Shown: piece after piece, positions 28,893-37,452 of the stretch
Position numbering within the stretch: position 1 is the stretch's first letter
How the letters are laid out: each line of letters begins with the position of its first letter
Source of the DNA: Phycisphaerae bacterium
Lineage (GTDB): Bacteria > Planctomycetota > Phycisphaerae > UBA1845 > JAFGLZ01
Length of the DNA: 64,000 nt
NCBI GenBank assembly: GCA_016927755.1
Contig: JAFGLZ010000043.1
Location: 31,732-95,731, forward strand
Direction: 5' to 3'
Translations under genes and position numbers: made by a program
Notes under the pieces: model-generated
Told to the model about the DNA's origin: nothing
The model's database searches: none
What the model saw: only the letters and a program-made list of their open reading frames with translations

Positions 28893-30335
28893 TCAGAAGC
28901 GGCGGTTCTCGGGCCGGCTCAGCATGATGATCCGCTGAAGGAAGCTCCCCGACTCCTCGGGCCGATCCATCTCGGTCACATAGGCCGTTCCTTCGACGAG
29001 GTCCGCGCCTCCGACGACGGCCGTGTCTCGGTTGTCCGTGAACCGGGTCCAGACGGGCATCGACACCCATGCCCCGTCGCTATGACGCCAGAGGGTTGCC
29101 TTCTCCGGCCTGATTGGTGGCGGGGCGATCTCTGCGTCGGCGCCACGGCTGTCAGGTCCGCTGGCGGGGGTGATTCGAATCGGCTCGGGGGCCGGCGGCC
29201 ACGTCATGCTGTCGAGCATGGCCCGAATCCGCTCGGGGCCCAGCGGCGGTCGGAATCGCAGGGCCGCATTGGCGACCTTCATGATCCCGTCCTGCCGGAC
29301 GATCTCGATGCCCACGTCCGCCGGCATCCCGGGCCTGAGCAGCCGATCCCGGTTCTCCACGTCGATCACCACCGTGTACGTCACCACGTTGCTGAGCGCG
29401 CGGGGTTGGTTGCGAACCTGCCGGACCTGACCGGTGAACGTGCGGTCGCGGTAGGCATTGACGGCGAAGCTGGCGTGTTGTCCCGGACAGATGTGGCCGA
29501 TGTCGGCCTCGCTGACGTCCGTCAGTAGCTCCATCCTGGCTAGGTCCTCGGCCAGGATGAACAGGTCGGGCGACTTCAGCCGGGACGTCACCGTTTGCCC
29601 CGCGTCGACTTGCCGGTCGAGGACGATGCCGTCGATGGGCGAGACGATCTCCGTGCAGTCCAAGCTATACTTGGTCAGATCGACGCGACTCTTGGCGCCC
29701 TCGATGGCGGCACGAGCCGCCTCGACGTTCGCCAGCATCGCATCGTGTTTCGCCTTGAGGGCCTTGTGCTCCTCCTCGCTGGCGGCGCCTTTCCGCCGCA
29801 AGCCGTCTATCCGTTCGAACTGGCGCTTGGCTTCGTCTCGCTCGACCTCCTGCTCGTGCAGGACTGCGTTGGCTCGGGCGAGGTCGGCCTTGGCCTGTTC
29901 GTGCTCGGCCCGGTAGAGCTCCGGCTTTAGCCGGGCCAGCACCTGCCCCCGACGGATCCGATCGTTGTGCGAGACCAGCACTTCCTGGACCGTCCCCGAG
30001 ACCTCGCAACCGACCAGCACCTCGGTCGTCGGGGCCAAGCGTCCGGTTGCGGTAACCGCCAGCGCCAGTGGACCTCGCGTTACCGGCGTTGTGCGGATCG
30101 TGACCTCAGGCTTCCTCCGGAGGCTGCGCCAACCGAACCCGATGAGGCCCGCGAGGATCAGCAAGAAGACGGTTCGAACTACCCACTTTCCCATCAGTCG
30201 TCTCGTTGAGATGATCCACCGGTCGCCGATCGTGTCCCGCGACCCCTCGTGATTGACACGAAGCCGACGAGCCACAATAATGCCTTCTTCAGGGGCTCCA
30301 TCGGCGTTGGCTTCCGCCGCATCAGTCAGTAGCAT
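28893..30335 (-). CDS. MacA-like periplasmic adaptor (HlyD/RND-type)
   Basis: 480 aa. One N-terminal membrane anchor (VVRTVFLLILAGLIGFGW), a beta-barrel/lipoyl half-motif (VGCEVSGTVQEVLVSHNDRI), a long coiled-coil hairpin (about 150-230, rich in Glu, Ala, Lys), the second lipoyl half (IVSPIDGIVLDRQVDAGQTV), and a beta-barrel with RPGMPADVGIEI. It bridges the inner-membrane pump to an outer-membrane channel. No TolC-like gene is in the window. Start: ATG 30335 has AGGA 8 nt upstream; ATG 30194 (MGKWVVRT) is the alternative that begins right at the anchor. It is first gene of the macAB-like operon, divergent from the KAS III gene with only 49 nt between. Confidence 0.9.
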   Translation of the reverse strand: MLLTDAAEANADGAPEEGIIVARRLRVNHEGSRDTIGDRWIISTRRLMGKWVVRTVFLLILAGLIGFGWRSLRRKPEVTIRTTPVTRGPLALAVTATGRLAPTTEVLVGCEVSGTVQEVLVSHNDRIRRGQVLARLKPELYRAEHEQAKADLARANAVLHEQEVERDEAKRQFERIDGLRRKGAASEEEHKALKAKHDAMLANVEAARAAIEGAKSRVDLTKYSLDCTEIVSPIDGIVLDRQVDAGQTVTSRLKSPDLFILAEDLARMELLTDVSEADIGHICPGQHASFAVNAYRDRTFTGQVRQVRNQPRALSNVVTYTVVIDVENRDRLLRPGMPADVGIEIVRQDGIMKVANAALRFRPPLGPERIRAMLDSMTWPPAPEPIRITPASGPDSRGADAEIAPPPIRPEKATLWRHSDGAWVSMPVWTRFTDNRDTAVVGGADLVEGTAYVTEMDRPEESGSFLQRIIMLSRPENRRF

Positions 30336-30384
30336 ACGCGAATTCCTAGGATCGCACTAGAACCGCCGAATCTTGGGGCAGGAC

Positions 30385-31524
30385 GTGGACAGACGCCTTC
30401 TACCGGTCACCATCGCGGGCACGGGTTCCTTTCTCCCGAACGATCCAATCCCGAACGACAAGATTGACGATGTCCTCGGACCTCTGGATAAGGCGCCGAC
30501 GCGCGTCCAGTCGTTCATCAAGGCGGGCGGCAACGCGATGCTCGGCGACTCGGGTATCGACTACCGTCACTTCGCCGTCGATCCCGAGACGCATGACCTG
30601 ACGCATACCTTCGCCACGCTGGCCGAGGAGGCGGCCCGGCACGCCTTGGACGACGCCGGGATGACGCCCGACGAGATTGAACTGCTGCTGCTCTCCAGCC
30701 CGACCTACGACTACGGCACGCCGCCGACCTCGACGATCCTCCAGGAGCGACTGGGCATCGAGTCCTGCGCCGAGATGGAGATCCATTCGAACTGTGCCGG
30801 CGTGGGCAAGTCCGTCCAGGTGGCCTTCGACGCCTTGCGCGCCGGCCGGTACCGGACCGCGCTGGTTACGTATCCCCAGCTCTCGAGCGTCTATCTGCGA
30901 AGCTGCTTCTTCAATCAGGCCAAGGTCACCAAGGCGCAGGCAGCGCTGCGCTACATCCTGGCTGACGGCAGCGGCGCGCTGGTGCTCAAGGCCCTCGATG
31001 ACGACGCGCGCGACGCCGACGGGTTCGCCCCGCACGAGGTGTTGGGCACTTACGTCGAGTCGATCGGCGGCAGGCTCCCACCGGCCATGACCGCCGGCGC
31101 GGGCGCCGCCGACCTGGTCGCTTATCGCAATCAGGCGCTTGTGGTCTACGAGAACGGGTTGCACCACCTGGACCAGGACTTCTCCTGCGTGACCCGCAAC
31201 GCGGGGCGACGGCTCCTGGAAGGCGGCATGCGGATGTACGAGTCGCTGGGCATCGATCCCAAGACGATCACGCATCACGTCGGTTCCATCCCCACGAAGC
31301 AGCTTTACGAGGACAACATCGAGCTGTTCAAGGAATGGTTCAGCGCCACGCGCGAGCAGATCCAATTCCTCGCTCGCAAGACCGGCTACTGTGGCGGCGC
31401 GTCGATCCTGATCCATTTCGACCAGATGGTCCGTCACGGTGAGATTCGGCCCGGGGATCTCGTCGGTCTCTATTCGGTCGAATCGAGCAAGTGGATGTCG
31501 GCCGGTTTCGTCGTACGATGGTAG
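30385..31524 (+). CDS. KAS III-like (FabH/OleA-type) condensing enzyme with altered catalytic triad
   Basis: 379 aa with a thiolase fold. The acylated Cys is Cys137 in HSNCAGVGKSV; the His corresponding to FabH HQAN is His298 in HHVGSIP. The Asn of FabH (in HGNTSAAS) falls on Tyr335 in TGYCGGAS, so the Cys-His-Asn triad is incomplete. In FabH the His and Asn stabilise the malonyl carbanion, so this enzyme may run a non-decarboxylating (OleA-like) condensation or an acyl transfer. Start: GTG 30385 with GGGGCAGGA upstream; a TTG at 30373 is possible but has no ribosome site. It is first gene of a tightly packed run with membrane and lipid-type genes. Confidence 0.85.
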   Translation: MDRRLLPVTIAGTGSFLPNDPIPNDKIDDVLGPLDKAPTRVQSFIKAGGNAMLGDSGIDYRHFAVDPETHDLTHTFATLAEEAARHALDDAGMTPDEIELLLLSSPTYDYGTPPTSTILQERLGIESCAEMEIHSNCAGVGKSVQVAFDALRAGRYRTALVTYPQLSSVYLRSCFFNQAKVTKAQAALRYILADGSGALVLKALDDDARDADGFAPHEVLGTYVESIGGRLPPAMTAGAGAADLVAYRNQALVVYENGLHHLDQDFSCVTRNAGRRLLEGGMRMYESLGIDPKTITHHVGSIPTKQLYEDNIELFKEWFSATREQIQFLARKTGYCGGASILIHFDQMVRHGEIRPGDLVGLYSVESSKWMSAGFVVRW

Positions 31525-32513
31525 CCATGCCGCCACCGACCCGTCAGCCAGGCCTCCGGGGCAAGGTCCTGCGGTTCGCCGCGGGGGTGATCGTTCTCGT
31601 CCTCCTGGGCGGATACCTGCTGGCCAACCGAGAGGCATTGACGCCGGCACTGAGGATCAACTGGACCCACCTGCTGCTCGTCTCGCTGGGCGTCTGGCTG
31701 GTCATCCTCGTCAGGGCGTTCCAGATTCGGGCACTGCTCGGCGCGCTTCGGTCGCGCGCGGGCATCGTCTACCTCATGGCCATCAACGTGGCCACGAGTT
31801 TCCTGAACCTGTTGCCCGTTCGCGTCGGCGTGGCGATGGGGGCCGTCTGGCTGCGTCGGCAGTGCGGTCTGAGGTACGCCCGCTTCCTCAGCCTGGCCGT
31901 GGCGACGATCGGGCTCGGCCTGGTGACGTCCGGGGCGTTCGGCCTGATTGGGACTGTCAGTTCGACGAGGATGTCGACAACCTCCCGCGCGGTGATGGCG
32001 GTCATTTGTGGCCTGGGCGTCGTCGTGCCCACGTTGCTGTGTCTTGTTCCCGGGCCGGCTCGTCCGGTCTTCTCCGGTCGATTCAGAAGGGGGTTGCGTC
32101 GTTTCGTACTGGGACTCAGACGAATCGTACGGCAGCGCGCGGTCCTGTGGCAGTCATTGCTGGCCCAGGCCGGCCAATATCTGCTGCGGTGCGCCAGACT
32201 CTACCTGATCTTTCGCGTCTGCGGCTTCGAGATCGATCTGCCGGGGATCCTGGTCGTCCAATCGCTGATTTACTTCTCGACGTTCGCGATGGTGACGCCC
32301 GGCGGTCTGGGCGTGCGTGAGGGGGCGATCGCCGTCGCGGCGGAGTGGACGGGGGCCGGTTTCGACGCCGGGCTGGTGGTCGCCGCCGTGGATCGGGCGG
32401 TGTGGCTGTTCTGGATCGTGGCGCTCGGCACGCCGGCGACGTATTGGCTGATGCATCAGACGTCCCCGACCGAGGCGAAGGCGGGAGGCCGCGCCCTGCC
32501 GGAGTCCGTGTAG
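31518..32513 (+). CDS. LPG-synthase-TM/UPF0104-type integral membrane protein
   Basis: 331 aa with about eight membrane helices (for example VIVLVLLGGYLL, LLLVSLGVWLVILV). Family hallmarks are SFLNLLPVRVGVAMGA in the middle and STFAMVTPGGLGVREGAIA near the C terminus. This is the flippase-like transmembrane half of MprF, also found alone in archaeal AglD-like and bacterial lipid-modification loci; it is thought to move or present lipids. The start overlaps the KAS III stop (ATG 31518, stop 31522-31524); ATG 31527 is a possible alternative. No soluble aminoacyl-transferase domain follows, so it is not a complete LPG synthase. Confidence 0.88.
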   Translation: MVAMPPPTRQPGLRGKVLRFAAGVIVLVLLGGYLLANREALTPALRINWTHLLLVSLGVWLVILVRAFQIRALLGALRSRAGIVYLMAINVATSFLNLLPVRVGVAMGAVWLRRQCGLRYARFLSLAVATIGLGLVTSGAFGLIGTVSSTRMSTTSRAVMAVICGLGVVVPTLLCLVPGPARPVFSGRFRRGLRRFVLGLRRIVRQRAVLWQSLLAQAGQYLLRCARLYLIFRVCGFEIDLPGILVVQSLIYFSTFAMVTPGGLGVREGAIAVAAEWTGAGFDAGLVVAAVDRAVWLFWIVALGTPATYWLMHQTSPTEAKAGGRALPESV

Positions 32514-32527
32514 GTGGAGCGGCAAGC

Positions 32528-33103
32528 ATGCCGGATACGCATCAAGGATCGGAACCGTCTTACGAGCAGGCCGCTGTCCGTGTGCCCAACGTGCTGCGCC
32601 GAATCCCTCTGTCCGTTCGCATGTTCGTCTACGGCACCTCATTCCTGGCGCTCGTCCTTGCGGGGCTCCCTTGGTTATGGTCCAAGCTGGACGATTCGAT
32701 TCCGTCGATTCACGTCGAGCTCGGATGGTTCCGACTCATCGGCGTCGTCGCCTTCTGCGCCTGCCTGAGCGTGTACCTCTATGCCGCGTACGTGTTGACG
32801 TCTCGCGGCAAGGGCGCCTACGTCGAGTTCGACCCGCCGAGAACGTTCGTTGCGACGGGCCCGTACCGCTGGGCGCGAAATCCCGTTGCCGGCAGTCTGA
32901 TGCTGACACTGCTGGCGGAGGCCATCGCGTTGTCATCGACGGGCGTGCTGATCATGTTCGGCATCGCCTGCATGATCGCTCACGCGCAGGTCATTTGGCT
33001 CGAGGAGCCGTTGTTACGCAAGCGGCACGGCCAAGCATACGTTGATTACCTGACGCGCGTGCCGCGTTGGATCCCGAGGCGCCCGAGCAGGGGGGATTCA
33101 TGA
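32528..33103 (+). CDS. ICMT/PEMT-like membrane methyltransferase
   Basis: 191 aa with four hydrophobic segments. The C-terminal half carries the isoprenylcysteine-carboxyl-methyltransferase/phospholipid-methyltransferase pattern: GPYRWARNPVAGS, then WLEEPLLRKRHGQAYVDY and VPRWIP, where the ER/EE-type motif and preceding His/Tyr/Asn contact S-adenosylmethionine. Such enzymes methylate lipid-like substrates at the membrane. Start: ATG 32528, 14 nt after the previous stop, with GGTGGAG 8 nt upstream. The gene overlaps the next by 4 nt (ATGA at 33100). The substrate is probably the product of this locus, not a protein, since no CAAX system is visible. Confidence 0.85.
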   Translation: MPDTHQGSEPSYEQAAVRVPNVLRRIPLSVRMFVYGTSFLALVLAGLPWLWSKLDDSIPSIHVELGWFRLIGVVAFCACLSVYLYAAYVLTSRGKGAYVEFDPPRTFVATGPYRWARNPVAGSLMLTLLAEAIALSSTGVLIMFGIACMIAHAQVIWLEEPLLRKRHGQAYVDYLTRVPRWIPRRPSRGDS

Positions 33104-34140
33104 ACGCGGCCCTCACGGGCGGCACGGGCTTCCTCGGCGGGCCGCTGGTCCGCCGGCTGTCCGAGCGCTTCGACGAAGTCCGCGTTATGGTCCGACGCTT
33201 GAAGGACGACGCTCGGATTCGAGCGATGGGGGGCGTGCCCGTTCGAGGCGACTTGACGGTGGCGGGCGGCTGTGACGGCCTCGTCCGGCCCGGCGACGTC
33301 GTGTTCCACGCGGCCGCACGCGTCGACCTCCGCGGCAGTTGGTCTACGTTTCGGCGGACGACCGTCGACGGGACGCGACGGTTGCTGGAGGCCTCGCTGG
33401 CCAGGGGGGCGAGCCGATTTGTCTACATCAGCTCCGCGGCCGTCTACCCGCCCGAGGCGGCGGGAACGCCCGTTCGTGCGGACCATACCCCCGCGACTCC
33501 ACCGCGGTTCAACTACTACGGACGGGCGAAGCTTCTGGCTGAATCGCTCGTTCGCGACGAGTGCGACCGCGCCGGTTGTCCGTGGACGATTCTTCGGCTG
33601 GGGTTCTGCTACGGGCCCGGCAACCGCGTCGGGATCGAGCAGTTCGTTCGGATGCGAAAACGCGATCGGCTCTTCGTCATTGGCGGCGGCGAGAACCGCA
33701 TCGCGACGTGTTATAGTGACGACGCGGCCAGGGCGGTCGTCCTGGCCGGGACGAGCCCCCTGGCCGACGGTAAGATCTACGACGTCGCGAGCGACGAACC
33801 GGTCACCCAGCGCCGGTTCCTGGATGCCATGGCCGAGGCGACGGGCCTGCCGAAGACGCGTCGCCGCGCACGCTTCAAGGTGGCGTACGCCGCTGCGTTC
33901 GTGGCCGATATGTTGGCCAAGATCCCCGGCTGCGAACCCCCGTACAGCCGGATGGCCGTCATGCTGATGGGGACGGATCAGATCATCGACGCGGCTCGTA
34001 CCCGTGACGATCTGGGCTGGCGACCGGAGGTCACGTTCGCCGAAGGCATGCGGCGAACGGCCGAGTGGTACGAGCAGATGGGCGGGAGACGTGCCGCGAC
34101 GCGCGCGCCCGTTATAGCAGCAGGATCGACGACGAGATGA
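33100..34140 (+). CDS. NAD(P)-dependent epimerase/3beta-HSD-like dehydrogenase
   Basis: 346 aa, extended short-chain dehydrogenase fold. The nucleotide site TGGTGFLGG is at residues 7-15; the active site is Ser in YISSAAVYP and Tyr/Lys in YYGRAKL; RLGFCYGPGN and the downstream ATCYSDDAARAVVLA match sugar epimerase and 3beta-hydroxysteroid dehydrogenase families. In olefin loci OleD belongs to this group and reduces a 2-alkyl-3-ketoacid made by OleA, so its partnership with a KAS III-like enzyme is suggestive. No OleB or OleC is found nearby. It overlaps both neighbours by 4 nt (ATGA), so it is surely co-translated with them. Confidence 0.88.
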   Translation: MNAALTGGTGFLGGPLVRRLSERFDEVRVMVRRLKDDARIRAMGGVPVRGDLTVAGGCDGLVRPGDVVFHAAARVDLRGSWSTFRRTTVDGTRRLLEASLARGASRFVYISSAAVYPPEAAGTPVRADHTPATPPRFNYYGRAKLLAESLVRDECDRAGCPWTILRLGFCYGPGNRVGIEQFVRMRKRDRLFVIGGGENRIATCYSDDAARAVVLAGTSPLADGKIYDVASDEPVTQRRFLDAMAEATGLPKTRRRARFKVAYAAAFVADMLAKIPGCEPPYSRMAVMLMGTDQIIDAARTRDDLGWRPEVTFAEGMRRTAEWYEQMGGRRAATRAPVIAAGSTTR

Positions 34141-35738
34141 GCGAGGATCGGCCCAACATCCTGTTGATCGTTCTGGACTGTGCCCGATCCGATCGGTGGC
34201 TGGGCCAGGCCCGTTCGTCGCGCACGCCCGTCATGGATCGATTGGCGGCCGAGGGGGTGACGCTGCCGACGACGATCACGGAGAAGTCCTGCACGACGCC
34301 CGCCTTTGCCAGCCTGCTGACCGGCGCCTTCAGCGTCAACCACGGCGTGTGGGGCTTGGGCGGTTACCGCATGCTGGACGACCTACCGACGCTCCCGGAG
34401 GTCCTCCGCGAGCACGGCTATCACACCTACGCCGAGGCGACCGGACCGATCGTTCCCCAGACCGGCGTCGATCGAGGTTTCGAGCAGTATCGTTACCGAA
34501 CGGCGTTCGACTTCATGCACACGCGCTGGGGAGACCTCTTTCTCGAACGTCTGCGAACCGGCCAGTACGCCGAGCCCTGGTTCCTCATGGTCCACCTGTG
34601 GGAGTTGCATACGCCCCGACAGGTCTTGCCGGAGTTCGATTCGCCAAAGTGGGGGGCGAACACCTATGACCGGTCGGTCTCCAGCCTGGATTCCCAGCTC
34701 GATCGGATCATGGGGAGCGTGTCGGACAACACGCTCACCATGATCACGGGCGACCACGGCGAGAAGACGCTCGACGAAGTCTACCGCGAGGGCACCGCCG
34801 TCGACTACATCCGAAAGCTCTACCACATTGACGGGCATCGCGGGATGAAGCCGGGTACGGCATCGAGGCTCATCGGCCCGGTCGCCTTGCAGCAACTCCG
34901 CTCGCACCTGCAACCGGCGCTCGAGCGTTTCAGCCAGAGGGAGACGCCTCGCGACTTCACCTACACGCGATGGACGCACCTCCGCGATTTCCTGTGCGTC
35001 TTCAAGCTGGCGCCGTGGCTCCGACTGGAAGATCTCTTCATCCTCCGATCGCCCGTCAGACTTACGCGGATGCTCGAGAAACGCGGCGTGCTGGACGAGG
35101 AGCGCAACCGCAAGCGCGTGGCCAGGCTCGTCGACACGGTCGGTCACGATCGTTTGTTTGATATGTACCTCCGGATGTGGCGGAACCAGTTCCATGTCCA
35201 GATGGACGAGGGGCACATCATTCATGTGTACGACTACCTGGTTCGCGTGCCTTGGGTGATTCACTGGCCAGGCGAGCTGGCGGGCGGGCTGGCGTTCGGC
35301 CGCATGGCACGCCAGGTGGACATCGCCCCGACGCTCCTCGACCTGCTCGGCATTCATGCGAGCGCCGGCTTCAGTCCCGACGGTCAGTCGGTCGGGCCGC
35401 TGCTGCGGGGCGAGCCTTGGGGGCCTCTGCCGGCGTATCTCTCCGTCGCGGCGGTTCCAAAGGATGCTGCCATCCATGGCGTCAGGACCGAGCGGCACCG
35501 ATACGTCTACGGCCCGGAGAACCCCGCGTTGCCTCGAGAGCTCTATGACCTCCAGGTCGATCCGGCGGAGAAGGACAACATTGCCCAAGCGAACCCGGGG
35601 CTGTGTGAGGAACTGCAGTCGCTTGCCGAGAAGATGATCCCCGAGGGCGGCCCTCGCGTGGGACGGCTCGAAGGCCTGTCCGAGAGCGAGCAGCGCGAGA
35701 TCGAGCTGCGCCTCCGCGAACTGGGATACGTGGATTGA
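34137..35738 (+). CDS. Sulfatase-fold protein without formylglycine Cys (Thr-type), copy 1
   Basis: 533 aa, alkaline-phosphatase superfamily. The N-terminal metal Asp lies in NILLIVLDCARSD, the nucleophile region is KSCTTPAFASLLTG, then HLWELH and the second metal site TGDHGEKT (about residue 204). In sulfatases the nucleophile is a formylglycine made from C-x-P-x-R. Here that position is Thr53 (T-T-P-A-F), Cys52 is one residue out of register and Arg is Phe57, so it cannot be a standard sulfatase-maturation substrate. A Thr nucleophile is used by phosphoethanolamine and phosphoglycerol transferases of this superfamily. No signal peptide. Overlaps the previous gene (ATGA) and is followed by a paralogue after 67 nt. 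Confidence 0.85.
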   Translation: MSEDRPNILLIVLDCARSDRWLGQARSSRTPVMDRLAAEGVTLPTTITEKSCTTPAFASLLTGAFSVNHGVWGLGGYRMLDDLPTLPEVLREHGYHTYAEATGPIVPQTGVDRGFEQYRYRTAFDFMHTRWGDLFLERLRTGQYAEPWFLMVHLWELHTPRQVLPEFDSPKWGANTYDRSVSSLDSQLDRIMGSVSDNTLTMITGDHGEKTLDEVYREGTAVDYIRKLYHIDGHRGMKPGTASRLIGPVALQQLRSHLQPALERFSQRETPRDFTYTRWTHLRDFLCVFKLAPWLRLEDLFILRSPVRLTRMLEKRGVLDEERNRKRVARLVDTVGHDRLFDMYLRMWRNQFHVQMDEGHIIHVYDYLVRVPWVIHWPGELAGGLAFGRMARQVDIAPTLLDLLGIHASAGFSPDGQSVGPLLRGEPWGPLPAYLSVAAVPKDAAIHGVRTERHRYVYGPENPALPRELYDLQVDPAEKDNIAQANPGLCEELQSLAEKMIPEGGPRVGRLEGLSESEQREIELRLRELGYVD

Positions 35739-35805
35739 GATCGGAGCCGCCAGACCGCGTGTCCGGCTGAAGGTTCCGGACACCTTTAGCTGCAGAAGTT
35801 GTGAG

Positions 35806-37404
35806 ATGACCGACCATCCGAACATCCTGCTGATCGTCGTCGACTGCGGCCGAAGCGACAAATGGCTCGGCCCGGGTCGCGCGACCGTCACGCCCAACGT
35901 CGACCGGCTTTGCCGTGAGGGCGTCAGCTTCCCGACGAACATCACGGAGAAGAGTTGCACCACGCCTAGCTTCACCACGCTGCTGACGGGTCTGTACAGC
36001 CCTCGACACGGCGTGCACCTCGTGTGGGGCTATCGACTGGGTCGGGACGTCCCGATGCTCACACACGTCCTGGCCGACGAGGGCTACCACACCTATGCCG
36101 AGGTCAGCGGACCGCTCTTGCCCGAGATGGGTCTTGATCGTGGGTTCGAGCGCTACGAGTACCGGGCGCCGTGCGACTACCTCCACACCGCCTGGGGCGA
36201 TCGGTTCGTCGAGCGGCTTCGGTTCGGACACTACCGCTCGCCGTGGTTCATCATGCTGCACCTCTGGGAACTCCACCCGGAGCGGCAGGTCTCGGGCGAA
36301 TTCGACTCCGGACGGTTCGGACGTAACGCCTACGAGCGCGCGATCTCCAGTCTCGACGCCCAGCTTGCACGCGTCTTCGACGCGGCGGGGGACGATGCCT
36401 TCATCGTCTTCACCGCCGACCACGGCGAGAAGACCGAGGCCGAGCAGTACCGTCCCGGCACGGCGGTCCCGTATGCGTGCGACCTGCTCGGAATCGACGA
36501 CGCTGGCGGGATGGCCCCCTTCGAGGTCGCCAAGTGGGCTGGGCCGAGCGTGCTTCAGCAACTCTATGGCCACTGCACGCCGATGATGAAAGACCTGCGA
36601 TTGCGCGACGTCCGTGATCGCCCCACGTACGGCCGCTGGACTCGGATCCGCGATCGGATTCGATTGCTTCGGCTTACGCCGATGGTCTACATCCATGACT
36701 TGCTTGCGCTCGGCACGCCGCTGAAGCTGACCGAGATGCTCAAACGACGCGGGCTGCTCAGCGAGGCCCGCGCGCGACCCAAGGTCGAGAGACTCGTGCG
36801 GGCGATGGGCCGGGATCAACTCCTCGACATGCACCTGCGTATGTGGATCAACTCCTACAAGCGAAACCAGCTTGAAGGGCACATGGTCCACGTCTATGAC
36901 TTCCTGGTCCGAGTGCCCTTGGTTATGCGATGGGAAGGTCGTCTGCCGGCCGGACTGTGCAGCGATCGGATGATCCGTCAGCCCGACATCCTGCTGACCG
37001 TGTTGGACCTGATCGGCGCGGACGAAAGGGCGATCGGCGACGTCGACGGTCGGTCCTTCAGGCCGCTCATCGAGGGCCAGGCGTGCGAGAGCCCGACGGC
37101 CTACCTGTCGGTCTCGGGCCTTCCCGCGGACCTCGAGATCCGGGGCGTTCGGACGGAAGAGTTCAAGTACACGTTCGGGCCGCAAAACCCCGAGCTGCCC
37201 GAGGAGCTGTACGATCTCCGGGCCGACCCCGACGAGAAACGGAATCTTGCCGCCGAGCATCCAAAACGATGCGCGGAGCTTCGCGAGCTTGCCGAGAGTA
37301 TGCGGCCCGCCGACGGCGACGTGCCGATCGAGCCGGTCTGTGTGGACGCCGACCAGCAGGCACACGTGGAGCAGCACCTGAAGGATCTCGGTTATCTGGC
37401 GTGA
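35806..37404 (+). CDS. Sulfatase-fold protein without formylglycine Cys (Thr-type), copy 2
   Basis: 532 aa, a tandem paralogue of the preceding gene, similar along its length. Conserved blocks: NILLIVVDCGRSD, KSCTTPSFTTLLTG with Thr52 at the formylglycine position, HLWELH, TADHGEKT (about 204), a long basic insert (about 250-350) and a C-terminal YDLRADPDEKRNLA, the usual sulfatase-family tail. Copy 1 has the same substitution, so this is a retained feature, not decay. No signal peptide or membrane helix, so it acts in the cytoplasm or at the inner leaflet. Likely a phospho- or sulfo-transferase/hydrolase acting on the product of the locus; chemistry unproven. ATG 35806 lies in a 67-nt gap after copy 1. 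Confidence 0.85.
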   Translation: MTDHPNILLIVVDCGRSDKWLGPGRATVTPNVDRLCREGVSFPTNITEKSCTTPSFTTLLTGLYSPRHGVHLVWGYRLGRDVPMLTHVLADEGYHTYAEVSGPLLPEMGLDRGFERYEYRAPCDYLHTAWGDRFVERLRFGHYRSPWFIMLHLWELHPERQVSGEFDSGRFGRNAYERAISSLDAQLARVFDAAGDDAFIVFTADHGEKTEAEQYRPGTAVPYACDLLGIDDAGGMAPFEVAKWAGPSVLQQLYGHCTPMMKDLRLRDVRDRPTYGRWTRIRDRIRLLRLTPMVYIHDLLALGTPLKLTEMLKRRGLLSEARARPKVERLVRAMGRDQLLDMHLRMWINSYKRNQLEGHMVHVYDFLVRVPLVMRWEGRLPAGLCSDRMIRQPDILLTVLDLIGADERAIGDVDGRSFRPLIEGQACESPTAYLSVSGLPADLEIRGVRTEEFKYTFGPQNPELPEELYDLRADPDEKRNLAAEHPKRCAELRELAESMRPADGDVPIEPVCVDADQQAHVEQHLKDLGYLA

Positions 37405-37452
37405 TCGTCGTCGAACGGGCGATCGCCGCGATGAGGTGGGAGACCGATCGAC

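Noticed and set aside
30385..34140. A complete ole (olefin) cluster
   Set aside because: KAS III and SDR resemble OleA and OleD, but no OleB hydrolase or OleC AMP-ligase gene is in the run.
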